Assembly: GCF_001659605.2 (NCBI RefSeq)
Contig: NW_025215482.1
Span: 62,001 to 126,000 of the forward strand
Length of the DNA: 64,000 bases
From: Manihot esculenta
Lineage: Eukaryota > Streptophyta > Magnoliopsida > Malpighiales > Euphorbiaceae
Direction of reading: 5' to 3'
Below the pieces are notes generated by a model. That model was not told the origin of the DNA. It made no database searches and was given only the letters and a program-made list of their open reading frames with translations. The translations under genes and the position numbers were made by a program. Of the stretch, positions 23,801 through 36,117 are shown in pieces (the first letter of the stretch is position 1; every line of letters begins with the position of its first letter).

Positions 23801-26800
23801 AGGCCGAAATCGGGCACCGGATGTAACATGGGTGATAGACTTGGCAGTGTTTGGGATGGAAGCTATTAGGCCGAAATCGGGCACCGGATGTAACATGGGT
23901 GATAGACTTGGCAGTGTTTTGGGATGGAAGCTATTAGGCCGAAATCGGGCACCGGATGTAACATGGGTGATAGACTTGGCAGTTTTTGGGATGGAAGCTA
24001 TTAGGCCGAAATCGGGCACCGGATGTAACATGGGTGATAGACTTGGCAGTTTTTGGGATGGAAGCTATTAGGCCGAAATCGGGCACCGGATGTAACATGG
24101 GTGATAGACTTGGCAGTGTTTTGGGATGGAAGCTATTAGGCCGAAATCGGGCACCGGATGTAACATGGGTGATAGACTTGGCAGTGTTTTGGGATGGAAG
24201 CTATTAGGACGAAATCGGGCACCGGATGTAACATGGGTGATAGACTTGGCAGTGTTTTGGGATGGAAGCTATTAGGCCGAAATCGGGCACCGGATGTAAC
24301 ATGGGTGATAGACTTGGCAGTGTTTGGGATGGAAGCTATTAGGCCGAAATCGGGCACCGGATGTAACATGGGTGATAGACTTGGCAGTGTTTGGGATGGA
24401 AGCTATTAGGCCGAAATCGGGCACCGGATGTAACATGGGTGATAGACTTGGCAGTGTTTGGGATGGAAGCTATTAGGCCGAAATCGGGCACCGGATGTAA
24501 CATGGGTGATAGACTTGGCAGTGTTTGGGATGGAAGCTATTAGGCCGAAATCGGGCACCGGATGTAACATGGGTGATAGACTTGGCAGTGTTTTGGGATG
24601 GAAGCTATTAGGCCGAAATCGGGCACCGGATGTAACATGGGTGATAGACTTGGCAGTTTTTGGGATGGAAGCTATTAGGACGAAATCGGGCACCGGATGT
24701 AACATGGGTGATAGACTTGGCAGTGTTTTGGGATGGAAGCTATTAGGCCGAAATCGGGCACCGGATGTAACATGGGTGATAGACTTGGCAGTGTTTGGGA
24801 TGGAAGCTATTAGGACGAAATCGGGCACCGGATGTAACATGGGTGATAGACTTGGCAGTGTTTTGGGATGGAAGCTATTAGGCCGAAATCGGGCACCGGA
24901 TGTAACATGGGTGATAGACTTGGCAGTTTTTGGGATGGAAGCTATTAGGCCGAAATCGGGCACCGGATGTAACATGGGTGATAGACTTGGCAGTTTTTGG
25001 GATGGAAGCTATTAGGCCGAAATCGGGCACCGGATGTAACATGGGTGATAGACTTGGCAGTTTTTGGGATGGAAGCTATTAGGCCGAAATCGGGCACCGG
25101 ATGTAACATGGGTGATAGACTTGGCAGTTTTTGGGATGGAAGCTATTAGGCCGAAATCGGGCACCGGATGTAACATGGGTGATAGACTTGGCAGTGTTTT
25201 GGGATGGAAGCTATTAGGACGAAATCGGGCACCGGATGTAACATGGGTGATAGACTTGGCAGTTTTTGGGATGGAAGCTATTAGGCCGAAATCGGGCACC
25301 GGATGTAACATGGGTGATAGACTTGGCAGTGTTTTGGGATGGAAGCTATTAGGCCGAAATCGGGCACCGGATGTAACATGGGTGATAGACTTGGCAGTGT
25401 TTGGGATGGAAGCTATTAGGCCGAAATCGGGCACCGGATGTAACATGGGTGATAGACTTGGCAGTGTTTGGGATGGAAGCTATTAGGACGAAATCGGGCA
25501 CCGGATGTAACATGGGTGATAGACTTGGCAGTTTTTGGGATGGAAGCTATTAGGCCGAAATCGGGCACCGGATGTAACATGGGTGATAGACTTGGCAGTG
25601 TTTGGGATGGAAGCTATTAGGCCGAAATCGGGCACCGGATGTAACATGGGTGATAGACTTGGCAGTGTTTGGGATGGAAGCTATTAGGCCGAAATCGGGC
25701 ACCGGATGTAACATGGGTGATAGACTTGGCAGTGTTTTGGGATGGAAGCTATTAGGCCGAAATCGGGCACCGGATGTAACATGGGTGATAGACTTGGCAG
25801 TGTTTTGGGATGGAAGCTATTAGGCCGAAATCGGGCACCGGATGTAACATGGGTGATAGACTTGGCAGTGTTTGGGATGGAAGCTATTAGGCCGAAATCG
25901 GGCACCGGATGTAACATGGGTGATAGACTTGGCAGTTTTTGGGATGGAAGCTATTAGGCCGAAATCGGGCACCGGATGTAACATGGGTGATAGACTTGGC
26001 AGTGTTTGGGATGGAAGCTATTAGGCCGAAATCGGGCACCGGATGTAACATGGGTGATAGACTTGGCAGTGTTTGGGATGGAAGCTATTAGGCCGAAATC
26101 GGGCACCGGATGTAACATGGGTGATAGACTTGGCAGTTTTTGGGATGGAAGCTATTAGGCCGAAATCGGGCACCGGATGTAACATGGGTGATAGACTTGG
26201 CAGTTTTTGGGATGGAAGCTATTAGGCCGAAATCGGGCACCGGATGTAACATGGGTGATAGACTTGGCAGTTTTTGGGATGGAAGCTATTAGGCCGAAAT
26301 CGGGCACCGGATGTAACATGGGTGATAGACTTGGCAGTGTTTTGGGATGGAAGCTATTAGGCCGAAATCGGGCACCGGATGTAACATGGGTGATAGACTT
26401 GGCAGTGTTTGGGATGGAAGCTATTAGGCCGAAATCGGGCACCGGATGTAACATGGGTGATAGACTTGGCAGTTTTTGGGATGGAAGCTATTAGGCCGAA
26501 ATCGGGCACCGGATGTAACATGGGTGATAGACTTGGCAGTGTTTTGGGATGGAAGCTATTAGGCCGAAATCGGGCACCGGATGTAACATGGGTGATAGAC
26601 TTGGCAGTGTTTTGGGATGGAAGCTATTAGGCCGAAATCGGGCACCGGATGTAACATGGGTGATAGACTTGGCAGTTTTTGGGATGGAAGCTATTAGGCC
26701 GAAATCGGGCACCGGATGTAACATGGGTGATAGACTTGGCAGTGTTTTGGGATGGAAGCTATTAGGCCGAAATCGGGCACCGGATGTAACATGGGTGATA

Positions 26801-29800
26801 GACTTGGCAGTTTTTGGGATGGAAGCTATTAGGCCGAAATCGGGCACCGGATGTAACATGGGTGATAGACTTGGCAGTTTTTGGGATGGAAGCTATTAGG
26901 CCGAAATCGGGCACCGGATGTAACATGGGTGATAGACTTGGCAGTGTTTGGGATGGAAGCTATTAGGACGAAATCGGGCACCGGATGTAACATGGGTGAT
27001 AGACTTGGCAGTGTTTGGGATGGAAGCTATTAGGCCGAAATCGGGCACCGGATGTAACATGGGTGATAGACTTGGCAGTTTTTGGGATGGAAGCTATTAG
27101 GCCGAAATCGGGCACCGGATGTAACATGGGTGATAGACTTGGCAGTGTTTGGGATGGAAGCTATTAGGCCGAAATCGGGCACCGGATGTAACATGGGTGA
27201 TAGACTTGGCAGTTTTTGGGATGGAAGCTATTAGGCCGAAATCGGGCACCGGATGTAACATGGGTGATAGACTTGGCAGTTTTTGGGATGGAAGCTATTA
27301 GGCCGAAATCGGGCACCGGATGTAACATGGGTGATAGACTTGGCAGTGTTTTGGGATGGAAGCTATTAGGACGAAATCGGGCACCGGATGTAACATGGGT
27401 GATAGACTTGGCAGTGTTTGGGATGGAAGCTATTAGGACGAAATCGGGCACCGGATGTAACATGGGTGATAGACTTGGCAGTGTTTTGGATGGAAGCTAT
27501 TAGGCCGAAATCGGGCACCGGATGTAACATGGGTGATAGACTTGGCAGTGTTTGGGATGGAAGCTATTAGGCCGAAATCGGGCACCGGATGTAACATGGG
27601 TGATAGACTTGGCAGTGTTTTGGGATGGAAGCTATTAGGCCGAAATCGGGCACCGGATGTAACATGGGTGATAGACTTGGCAGTGTTTTGGGATGGAAGC
27701 TATTAGGCCGAAATCGGGCACCGGATGTAACATGGGTGATAGACTTGGCAGTTTTGGGATGGAAGCTATTAGGCCGAAATCGGGCACCGGATGTAACATG
27801 GGTGATAGACTTGGCAGTTTTGGGATGGAAGCTATTAGGCCGAAATCGGGCACCGGATGTAACATGGGTGATAGACTTGGCAGTGTTTTGGGATGGAAGC
27901 TATTAGGCCGAAATCGGGCACCGGATGTAACATGGGTGATAGACTTGGCAGTTTTTGGGATGGAAGCTATTAGGCCGAAATCGGGCACCGGATGTAACAT
28001 GGGTGATAGACTTGGCAGTTTTTGGGATGGAAGCTATTAGGCCGAAATCGGGCACCGGATGTAACATGGGTGATAGACTTGGCAGTTTTGGGATGGAAGC
28101 TATTAGGCCGAAATCGGGCACCGGATGTAACATGGGTGATAGACTTGGCAGTGTTTTGGGATGGAAGCTATTAGGCCGAAATCGGGCACCGGATGTAACA
28201 TGGGTGATAGACTTGGCAGTGTTTTGGGATGGAAGCTATTAGGCCGAAATCGGGCACCGGATGTACATGGGTGATAGACTTGGCAGTGTTTTGGGATGGA
28301 AGCTATTAGGCCGAAATCGGGCACCGGATGTAACATGGGTGATAGACTTGGCAGTGTTTGGGATGGAAGCTATTAGGCCGAAATCGGGCACCGGATGTAA
28401 CATGGGTGATAGACTTGGCAGTTTTTGGGATGGAAGCTATTAGGCCGAAATCGGGCACCGGATGTAACATGGGTGATAGACTTGGCAGTGTTTGGGATGG
28501 AAGCTATTAGGCCGAAATCGGGCACCGGATGTAACATGGGTGATAGACTTGGCAGTGTTTTGGGATGGAAGCTATTAGGCCGAAATCGGGCACCGGATGT
28601 AACATGGGTGATAGACTTGGCAGTTTTTGGGATGGAAGCTATTAGGCCGAAATCGGGCACCGGATGTAACATGGGTGATAGACTTGGCAGTGTTTTGGGA
28701 TGGAAGCTATTAGGCCGAAATCGGGCACCGGATGTAACATGGGTGATAGACTTGGCAGTGTTTGGGATGGAAGCTATTAGGCCGAAATCGGGCACCGGAT
28801 GTAACATGGGTGATAGACTTGGCAGTTTTTGGATGGAAGCTATTAGGCGAAATCGGGCACCGGATGTAACATGGGTGATAGACTTGGCAGTTTTTGGGAT
28901 GGAAGCTATTAGGCCGAAATCGGGCACCGGATGTAACATGGGTGATAGACTTGGCAGTTTTTGGGATGGAAGCTATTAGGCCGAAATCGGGCACCGGATG
29001 TAACATGGGTGATAGACTTGGCAGTGTTTTGGGATGGAAGCTATTAGGCCGAAATCGGGCACCGGATGTAACATGGGTGATAGACTTGGCAGTGTTTTGG
29101 GATGGAAGCTATTAGGCCGAAATCGGGCACCGGATGTAACATGGGTGATAGACTTGGCAGTGTTTGGGATGGAAGCTATTAGGACGAAATCGGGCACCGG
29201 ATGTAACATGGGTGATAGACTTGGCAGTGTTTTGGGATGGAAGCTATTAGGCCGAAATCGGGCACCGGATGTAACATGGGTGATAGACTTGGCAGTTTTT
29301 GGATGGAAGCTATTAGGCGAAATCGGGCACCGGATGTAACATGGGTGATAGACTTGGCAGTGTTTGGGATGGAAGCTATTAGGCCGAAATCGGGCACCGG
29401 ATGTAACATGGGTGATAGACTTGGCAGTTTTTGGGATGGAAGCTATTAGGCCGAAATCGGGGCACCGGATGTAACATGGGTGATAGACTTGGCAGTTTTT
29501 GGGATGGAAGCTATTAGGCCGAAATCGGGCACCGGATGTAACATGGGTGATAGACTTGGCAGTTTTTGGGATGGAAGCTATTAGGCCGAAATCGGGCACC
29601 GGATGTAACATGGGTGATAGACTTGGCAGTTTTGGGATGGAAGCTATTAGGCCGAAATCGGGCACCGGATGTAACATGGGTGATAGACTTGGCAGTTTTT
29701 GGGATGGAAGCTATTAGGCCGAAAATCGGGCACCGGATGTAACATGGGTGATAGACTTGGCAGTGTTTGGGATGGAAGCTATTAGGACGAAATCGGGCAC

Positions 29801-30480
29801 CGGATGTAACATGGGTGATAGACTTGGCAGTTTTTGGGATGGAAGCTATTAGGCCGAAATCGGGCACCGGATGTAACATGGGTGATAGACTTGGCAGTTT
29901 TTGGATGGAAGCTATTAGGCCGAAATCGGGCACCGGATGTAACATGGGTGATAGACTTGCCAGTTTTTGGGATGGAAGCTATTAGGCCGAAATCGGGCAC
30001 CGGATGTAACATGGGTGATAGACTTGGCAGTTTTTGGTATGGAAGCTATTAGGCTGAAATCGGGCACCGGATGTAACATGGGTGATAGACTTGGCAGTTT
30101 TTGGGATGGAAGCTATTAGGCCGAAATCGGGCACCGGATGTAACATGGGTGATAGACTTGGCAGTGTTTGGGATGGAAGCTATTAGGACGAAATCGGGCA
30201 CCGGATGTAACATGGGTGATAGACTTGGCAGTTTTTGGGATGGAAGCTATTAGGCCGAAATCGGGCACCGGATGTAACATGGGTGATAGACTTGGCAGTT
30301 TTTGGGATGGAAGCTATTAGGCCGAAATCGGGCACCGGATGTAACATGGGTGATAGACTTGCAGTTTTGGGATGGAAGCTATTAGGCGAAATCGGCACCG
30401 GATGTAACATGGGTGATAGACTTGGCAGTTTTTGGGATGGAAGCTATTAGGACGAAATCGGGCACCGGATGTAACATGGG
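17847..30480 (+). repeat. 67/68-bp satellite array, homogenised core
   Basis: About 12.6 kb of very uniform monomers. Variation is almost limited to the linker (TTTTT, TGTTT or TGTTTT, the last giving 68 bp) and GGCCG versus GGACG. Where a 67- and a 68-bp unit alternate the repeat becomes 135 bp, divisible by 3, which produces the long frame-conserving ORFs such as 24406-24975. From about 27.7 to 30.5 kb small indels in homopolymers become common (AGTTTTGGG, TTAGGCGAAATC, GAAAATCGG, TCGGGGCACC, GATGTACATGG). This is the youngest, most recently amplified part of the window. Confidence 0.95.
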
Positions 30481-31188
30481 TGATAGACTTGGCAGTGTTT
30501 TGGATGGAAGCTATTAGGACGAAATCGGGCACCGGATGTAACATGGGTCATAGACTTGGCAGTGTTTGGGATGGAAGCTATTAGGCCGAAATCGGGCACC
30601 GGATGTAACATGGGTGATAGACTTGGCAGTGTTTTGGATGGAAGCTATTAGGACGAAATCGGGCACCGGATGTAACATGGGTGATAGACTTGGCAGTTTT
30701 TGGGATGGAAGCTATTAGGCCGAAATCGGGCACCGGATGTAACATGGGTGATAGACTTGGCAGTGTTTGGGATGGAAGCTATTAGGACGAAATCGGGCAC
30801 CGGATGTAACATGGGTGATAGACTTGGCAGTGTTTGGGATGGAAGCTATTAGGACGAAATCGGGCACCAGATGTAACATGGGTCATAGACTTGGCAGTGT
30901 TTGGGATGGAAGCTATTAGGCCGAAATCGGGCACCGGATGTAACATGGGTGATAGACTTGGCTGTGTTTTGGATGGAAGCTATTAGGACGAAATCGGGCA
31001 CCGGATGTAACATGTGTGATAGACTTGCCAGTGTTTTGCGATGGAAGCTATTAGGCCGAAATCGGGCACCGGATGTAACATGGGTGATAGACTTGGCAGT
31101 GTTTTGGATGGAAGCTATTAGGACGAAATCGGGCACCGGATGTAACATGGGTGATAGACTTGGCAGTGTTTGGGATGGAAGCTATTAG
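30481..31188 (+). repeat. 67-bp satellite, mixed edge next to LTR element
   Basis: Monomers again carry the diverged-domain variants (GTCATAGACTTGG, GGCTGTGTTTTGGATGG, CATGTGTGATAG). The array stops inside a monomer at GAAGCTATTAG, where an LTR beginning TGTAACACC follows. Confidence 0.93.
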
Positions 31189-32762
31189 TGTAACACCCCT
31201 TACCCGTCTATAAAATAACTTAGTAAAGGATGCCACATACTATACTATGTGCAATTACATATGTGGACTTAAGATAGCTTTGACCTTATAAATTGTTCTT
31301 TAGTTTGTTTAAATGCATGTTGATTCACAAAATAATTTTAAATGGAGAAACCGCAAAAGTCTCCCCTGTTTATTAGCAATTATCCCTGTGAAAAATAGTC
31401 ATAAAATCTCAATATTTGCTCATTTCACATTATCAAATCCATAAAAAGAACATAATAACTTAAATTAGTCAACATATTTGTATATATTTGTACTATTTAC
31501 AACACTCATTTACAGACTCTTGGTAGACTATTAATGTACATGCCAACCATAAACAACCTCTGTACAAATCTTGTGACTGACTGGTTATGATGATGTCTCT
31601 GTGCTGATGCAGAACCAGACCTCCTAACTGTTGCTTCCTCTATCTATTACCTGCGCATGGAAAAGTCCAATGCGCTGAGCTTATGCCCAGTGGGTGAATA
31701 ACAACATATATACTCATTCACATATAATAGGAATAATCATCACATATATAATGAAATCATGTTATATAAAAGCACATAAATATTTTATGTGTCAGTCGAC
31801 AAATCAGGGCACTACATTTTATAGCAGTAAGATTATTCATATTTTTGTAACCATCTTGTATGCATGCTAGCAAAGCATTAACAAGTCATATAATTAAATC
31901 TTAGCCCCTATAAACTCTTCACAGGATCATTTAGCTAGATAAGGGAAACTGTATCTGTATAGCACAAAGTGCCAAACTGTATGGCCCGGGGGCCGAATGT
32001 TGTGCCTGTATGGCTAAAAAGCCGGGAAACTGTATGACACATAATGTGTCGATAAGATCATATCATGTAGCCCATTAGGGCACAGTACTGCTAAACTGTA
32101 TATGGCATGCCATACCCTTATGCTATCTATGACTCCCACTAAGGTTTACTAGGGCCAAGAATACATATTTACATGTTAAAGATCGGTATCAAACTTATTC
32201 ATTTAGATGCATACCCTGTTGAAACAAGCAAATATGTCAATAAAAAGGAGTCCTTAGGAGATACATACTGCTCCGGATGCACAATTCCCTGTGACCATCT
32301 TAGGTTCACTAGCAATTTTCACATAATTAGCTACAGATTCAGAATTTGGTCACTTCATGAAAGTTTTATATTTGTGTCTTAGCTTTCATTTGGTATATGT
32401 TAGGATTAATTTCAATGATCACACAATAAGTTATGAGGCTTCTAATACAGACTGTCCTGTTGGAACCTATTCTGCCAGTTTTCTGTTTTTGGCTTCCATG
32501 TTGTATCTATGTACTTTAAGCCTTCCAATCATCATTTCAACATTCATAACACAAATCCATACTATCAAGAGAACATTTCCAGCAACCAAAACAATCCCTA
32601 ACTTTACATATTCATGAAAAACTCAAAGGAAAAACAGAACTTCATACAATCACCAAACCTTTTGCAAATTCTTTTCAAAATCTTTTGGTACACCTTAGTT
32701 ACTCTTTTTCCTTGCCTTTCCCCTTTGATGTACCTTCCTCCTTTTGAGTTTGTTCTTTACAA
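31189..32762 (-). repeat. 3' LTR fragment (minus strand) with a 563-bp deletion
   Basis: It starts TGTAACACCCCTTACCCG on the plus strand, the reverse complement of an LTR end, and matches 36118-38254. It lacks the 563 bases present at 37190-37752; the break lies at TAGGAG, which occurs at both ends of the extra stretch. It ends at TTCTTTACAA, where an oppositely oriented LTR start is joined. Confidence 0.88.
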
Positions 32763-32911
32763 TTGTAACATTCCAAAACCTGCAGATAGAAATAGAGCAA
32801 CCATTAGCTTTCAATTGTACCATTCCGAAGTTAGAATAACTAGCTTCAGGGAAGGTGCTAGCTTAACCTTGAGCTAATTAGGGGAGGTGTTAGCTTATCC
32901 ATAGCCATTTG
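32763..32911 (+). repeat. LTR 5'-end fragment, plus orientation
   Basis: 149 bases starting TTGTAACATTCCAAAACC, nearly the same as 33207-33355. It is inserted between the truncated minus LTR and a minus-strand gag fragment and ends at CATAGCCATTTG. Confidence 0.85.
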
Positions 32912-33081
32912 CAAAAATGCATCCTGTCCTGGCCTATCTTCACCATGAGGGGCTGGTGCAACTGCTGGCTCAATGGGTTCTGATGGGGCATGACTTCCCA
33001 CCTCCTCATCTATAGCACGTTGTGATTCCTCAGACATCCTCTGTAAGCAATTAAAAACACAAAATAGGCCTGCATCAATTT
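32912..33081 (-). pseudogene. Duplicated gag N-terminal fragment
   Basis: Nearly the same sequence as 35853-36021, the start of gag and part of its leader. The start codon lies near 33036 on the minus strand, followed by MSEESQRAIDEEVGSHAP, and the fragment stops after about 40 codons at the junction with the LTR piece. It encodes no functional domain. Confidence 0.85.
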
Positions 33082-33184
33082 TCTTTGGAGAAACCACAAA
33101 ACAGAGGAAGCTACATGGGAAAGTGAGGAATTAATGAGGCAACAACACCCTCAGCTATTCATGACAGGTAAATTTCGAGGATGA
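33082..33184 (+). pseudogene. Pol C-terminal remnant, chromodomain-like tail
   Basis: About 33 codons in plus orientation reading LWRNHKTEEATWE, then a Gln- and Pro-containing tail, ending at TGA 33182-33184. The W-x-N-H and E-A-T-W-E residues match the C-terminal chromodomain of plant chromoviruses. The upstream pol has been replaced by the minus-strand gag fragment. Short, but the match and the purine tract right after it make the call reliable. Confidence 0.8.
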
Positions 33185-33193
33185 AATTTTTTT

Positions 33194-33207
33194 AAGGAAG
33201 GGAGAAT
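33194..33207 (+). promoter_or_regulatory. Polypurine tract
   Basis: AAGGAAGGGAGAAT directly before an LTR start (TGTAACATTCC at 33208), preceded by a T run and CGAGGATGAAAT, the usual 3' end of Tekay/Del-type elements. Confidence 0.8.
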
Positions 33208-34105
33208 TGTAACATTCCAAAACCTGCAGATAGAAATAGAGCAACCATTAGCTTTCAATTGTACCATTCCGAAGTTAGAATAACTAGCTTCAGGGAAGGT
33301 GCTAGCTTAACCTTGAGCTAATTAGGGGAGGTGTTAGCTTATCCATAGCCATTTGACACACAATTGGTTTATAGATAGAGCACTAAAAGTTGTGTTTAGA
33401 GGTCCAACTTGCATTTCATATAGAGTTATACATGCACAGGTAGAGTTAAAATAAGAACGACCAGTAATAGTATTTTAACATCTTAAACTGTAATAACTGG
33501 ATCATAGAAAACCCAAATAAGAAAACTAGGTTAGGTAAACATATTCTTTCATGTTTCAATTAATTATATGTTGTTAAATGAATTAAAGCTCCTGTTTTTC
33601 TTATTCTTTGTAAAGAACAAACTCAAAGGGAGGAAGGTACATCAAAGGGGAAAGGCAAGGAAAGAGAGTAACTAAGGTGTACCTAAAGCTTTTGAAAAGA
33701 TTGTGCAAAAGGTTTGGTGATTGTATGAACTTCTGTTTTTCCTTTGATTTTCTCATGAATATGTAACATTAGGGATTGGTTTTGTTTGCTGGAAATGCTC
33801 TTTTGATTGTATGGATATGTAATATGAATGTTGAAATGATGATTGGAAGGCTTAAAGTATATAGATACTACATGGAAGCCAAAAACATAAAACTGGCAGA
33901 ATAGGTTCCAACAGGACAGTCTGTGTTAGAAGCCTCATAACTTATTGTGTGATCATTGAAATTAAGCCTAACATATACCAAATGAAAGCTAAGACACAAA
34001 TCTCAAACTTTCATGAAGTGACCAAATTCTGAATCTGTAGCTAAGTATGTGAAAATTTCTAGTGAACCTAAGCTGGTCACAGGGAATTGTGCATCCGGAG
34101 CAATA
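33208..34105 (+). repeat. LTR fragment in plus orientation (inverted relative to the element)
   Basis: It starts TGTAACATTCC and runs through LTR sequence complementary to 39104-37757 and to 32763-32260. Compared with the long right LTR it lacks about 575 bases between two AAAAC copies (complements at 38916-38920 and 38337-38341). It ends at CATCCGGAGCA, where minus-strand protease/RT coding begins; the shared word is TGCTCC on the minus strand. Together with 31189-32762 it forms an inverted repeat of about 480 bp. Confidence 0.83.
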
Positions 34106-35156
34106 GAGATAGGTGCGGTGCCTGGTATAACATCTATGGCAAATTCCACCTCTCTCTCTGGTGGCAAACCAGGAAGATCATCAGGAAAAACATCAGAGAA
34201 ATCACACACTGTGGATATGTCATGCACACCTGGATTCTCCTTTTTGGTTTCAAGTGCACAAACAAGGTAGGCTGCACAACCCTTACTGATTAATCTCCTA
34301 GCTGTAGCGGCCGATATAATATTAGACAGGTAATCTGATCTCTCCCCTACAACTACCACATCATGATCTGCAAGTGTTTTTAATGTAATTCTTTTTGATC
34401 TGCAATCTACTATTACCCGATGCTTAGATAACCAGTCCATGCCAAGGATTACATCAAATTCTCTAAAGGGTAACTCTATCAAATCACCATGGAAAGTCTG
34501 ATCATGAATGGATATAGGACAATCCCTATATACTTTACTCACTATCACACTATGACCAAGGGGGTTGGTTACTATTATATCTTGGTTTAGAGAATCTGCC
34601 TGTAATTTCCCCTCATTGACAATGGGTAAACATATGTATGAATGTGTTGATCCTGGGTCTATTAATGCATGCACAGGTTTATCAAAGATTGAGAATGTAC
34701 CAACAATCACATCTGGGGAGTCTATGTCCTCTTTAGCCCTGATGGCATACGCTCTAGCAGGTGTTCTGAAGTCTGGTCTATCTACTGTTTCAGACACCCT
34801 CTGACTGGCTGAAGCTGCCCTTGTTTGATTACCTCTACCCCTTCCTCTTCCTCTAAATCCAGCAGGAATAGGCCTCTCTACTGGTGGTGCCGAAGATACC
34901 TGTCCCCTAGGACAGTCTCTCATAAGATGCTCAGTAGATCCACACCTGAAGCATGCCCCTGTTAATTTTCTGCAGGGTCCCAAATGCCTTCTACCACAGT
35001 GCTCACATATAGGGTATTGTCCCCTGCCTGCACTTCCTGAACTGGCTACAGAAGTACTAGTTTGCTGCCCAAACCTCCCTGCAAAACTCTGCGCTAGTGG
35101 CTGCCTTTGTCTTTGTACTTGGCTCTACCCTGATGACTGAGCACCTCTTTGTCTCT
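34100..35156 (-). pseudogene. Ty3 gag zinc knuckle, protease and RT start (broken)
   Basis: Minus-strand frame with a partial knuckle (CEHCGRRHLGPC), then a CCHC knuckle CFRCGSTEHLMRDCP, then aspartic protease LIDPGSTHSYI and the downstream VILGMDWL motif, then the linker to RT ending PISIAP. There the coding stops at a junction with LTR sequence, so RT itself is absent. An in-frame TAG lies at 35125-35127. The protease would process the polyprotein in a working element; here it is part of a dead copy. Confidence 0.85.
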
Positions 35157-35978
35157 TCATAGGTGCTTGAGAGGCTGAGGATTGCCTCTGCATCTGGGAT
35201 TGCCCTCTCTTCTGTTGCCCTTTCTGTCTCCAGCTCTGTTCTTCTTCTTTATCTTCTCTATATTCAACGCTGCATTTACCAGAGTAGAGAACTCTTTGAT
35301 GGAATGGGCTGCCAAAAGCACCCTAATGTCATTATGCAAACCCTGCTCAAATTTCTTACATTTAGCTTCCTCTGTAGGCACCATTTCCTGGGCATACTTA
35401 CTCAGTCTGATGAAATCTTTTTCATACTCGCTAACAGTCATCCTGCCCTGTCTCAAATATAGGAACTCTCTTTTCTTCTCATCCATATATAAATCTCCTA
35501 TATACTTCTTTCGAAACTCAGCCAGAAAGAATTTCCAAGTCCGCTGCTCAGACTGAACTGTCTGTGATGTCGTGTCCCACCACTGATAGGCCTCTTCTTG
35601 TAACAAAGCAACTGCACAAGCCACACTGTCTGGTGGTGTGCACTGAAGCTGCTGCAACACTCTCTCTGTACTTTGCAGCCAGTACTCTGCTGCTGGAGCA
35701 TCATCTTCTCTTCTGCCTTTGAATTCCATAGCTCCATATTTTCTAAGCTTGTCTATTGGTGGTCTAGCAGGAGCCTGCATAGGTACTGCAACTGGTGGTG
35801 GCACCTGAGGTGCTGCCCCTGAAACTCGTCTAAACATATCTGCCAACTGTTGTAAAAATGCATCCTGTCCTGGCCTATCTTCACCATGAGGGGCTGGTGC
35901 AACTGCTGGCTCAATGGGTTCTGATGGGGCATGACTTCCCACCTCCTCATCTATAGCACGTTGTGATTCCTCAGACAT
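35157..35978 (-). pseudogene. Ty3 gag (capsid region), frameshifted
   Basis: Start ATG at 35978 (MSEESQRAIDEEVG). A Pro- and Ala-rich N-terminal part precedes the retrotransposon gag domain with AYQWWDTTSQ, EFRKKYIGDLY, FLYLRQGRMTVSEYEKDF and KFEQGLHNDI. The frame is lost near 35215-35260, after NIEKIKKKN, and continues into the knuckle part in another frame that also has a stop at 35125-35127. Gag packages element RNA into particles. Its first part is duplicated at 32912-33081. Confidence 0.87.
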
Positions 35979-36100
35979 CCTCTGTAAACAATTAAAAACA
36001 CAAAATAGGCCTGCATCAATTTGACAGAGATACATCATAACCTTGACACATTTGGCATGTACATTAAATTATGCTATATCCTAGAACCGCCTAAACCTAT

Positions 36101-36112
36101 GCTCTGATACCA
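36101..36112 (-). promoter_or_regulatory. Primer binding site, initiator tRNA-Met type
   Basis: On the minus strand TGGTATCAGAGC, five bases after the 5' LTR end. This is the standard initiator tRNA-Met complement of many plant LTR elements. It fixes the minus orientation of the element. Confidence 0.93.
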
Positions 36113-36117
36113 AAAAA

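Noticed and set aside
754..31188. Many satellite ORFs (99-233 codons) on both strands
   Set aside because: They all translate the 67/68-bp monomer, exist on both strands at once, and their lengths follow monomer length mixing. No codon bias or domain supports coding.
1..31188. CENP-B box in the monomer
   Set aside because: The segment before ATCGGG matches only part of the box: the A and CGGG positions fit but TTCG reads TAGG. I see no acceptable match.
34003..36038. Host retropepsin-like or zinc-knuckle gene
   Set aside because: Gag, knuckle and protease lie in Ty3 order next to a tRNA-Met primer site and LTR, with a frameshift and stop; it is a decayed element.
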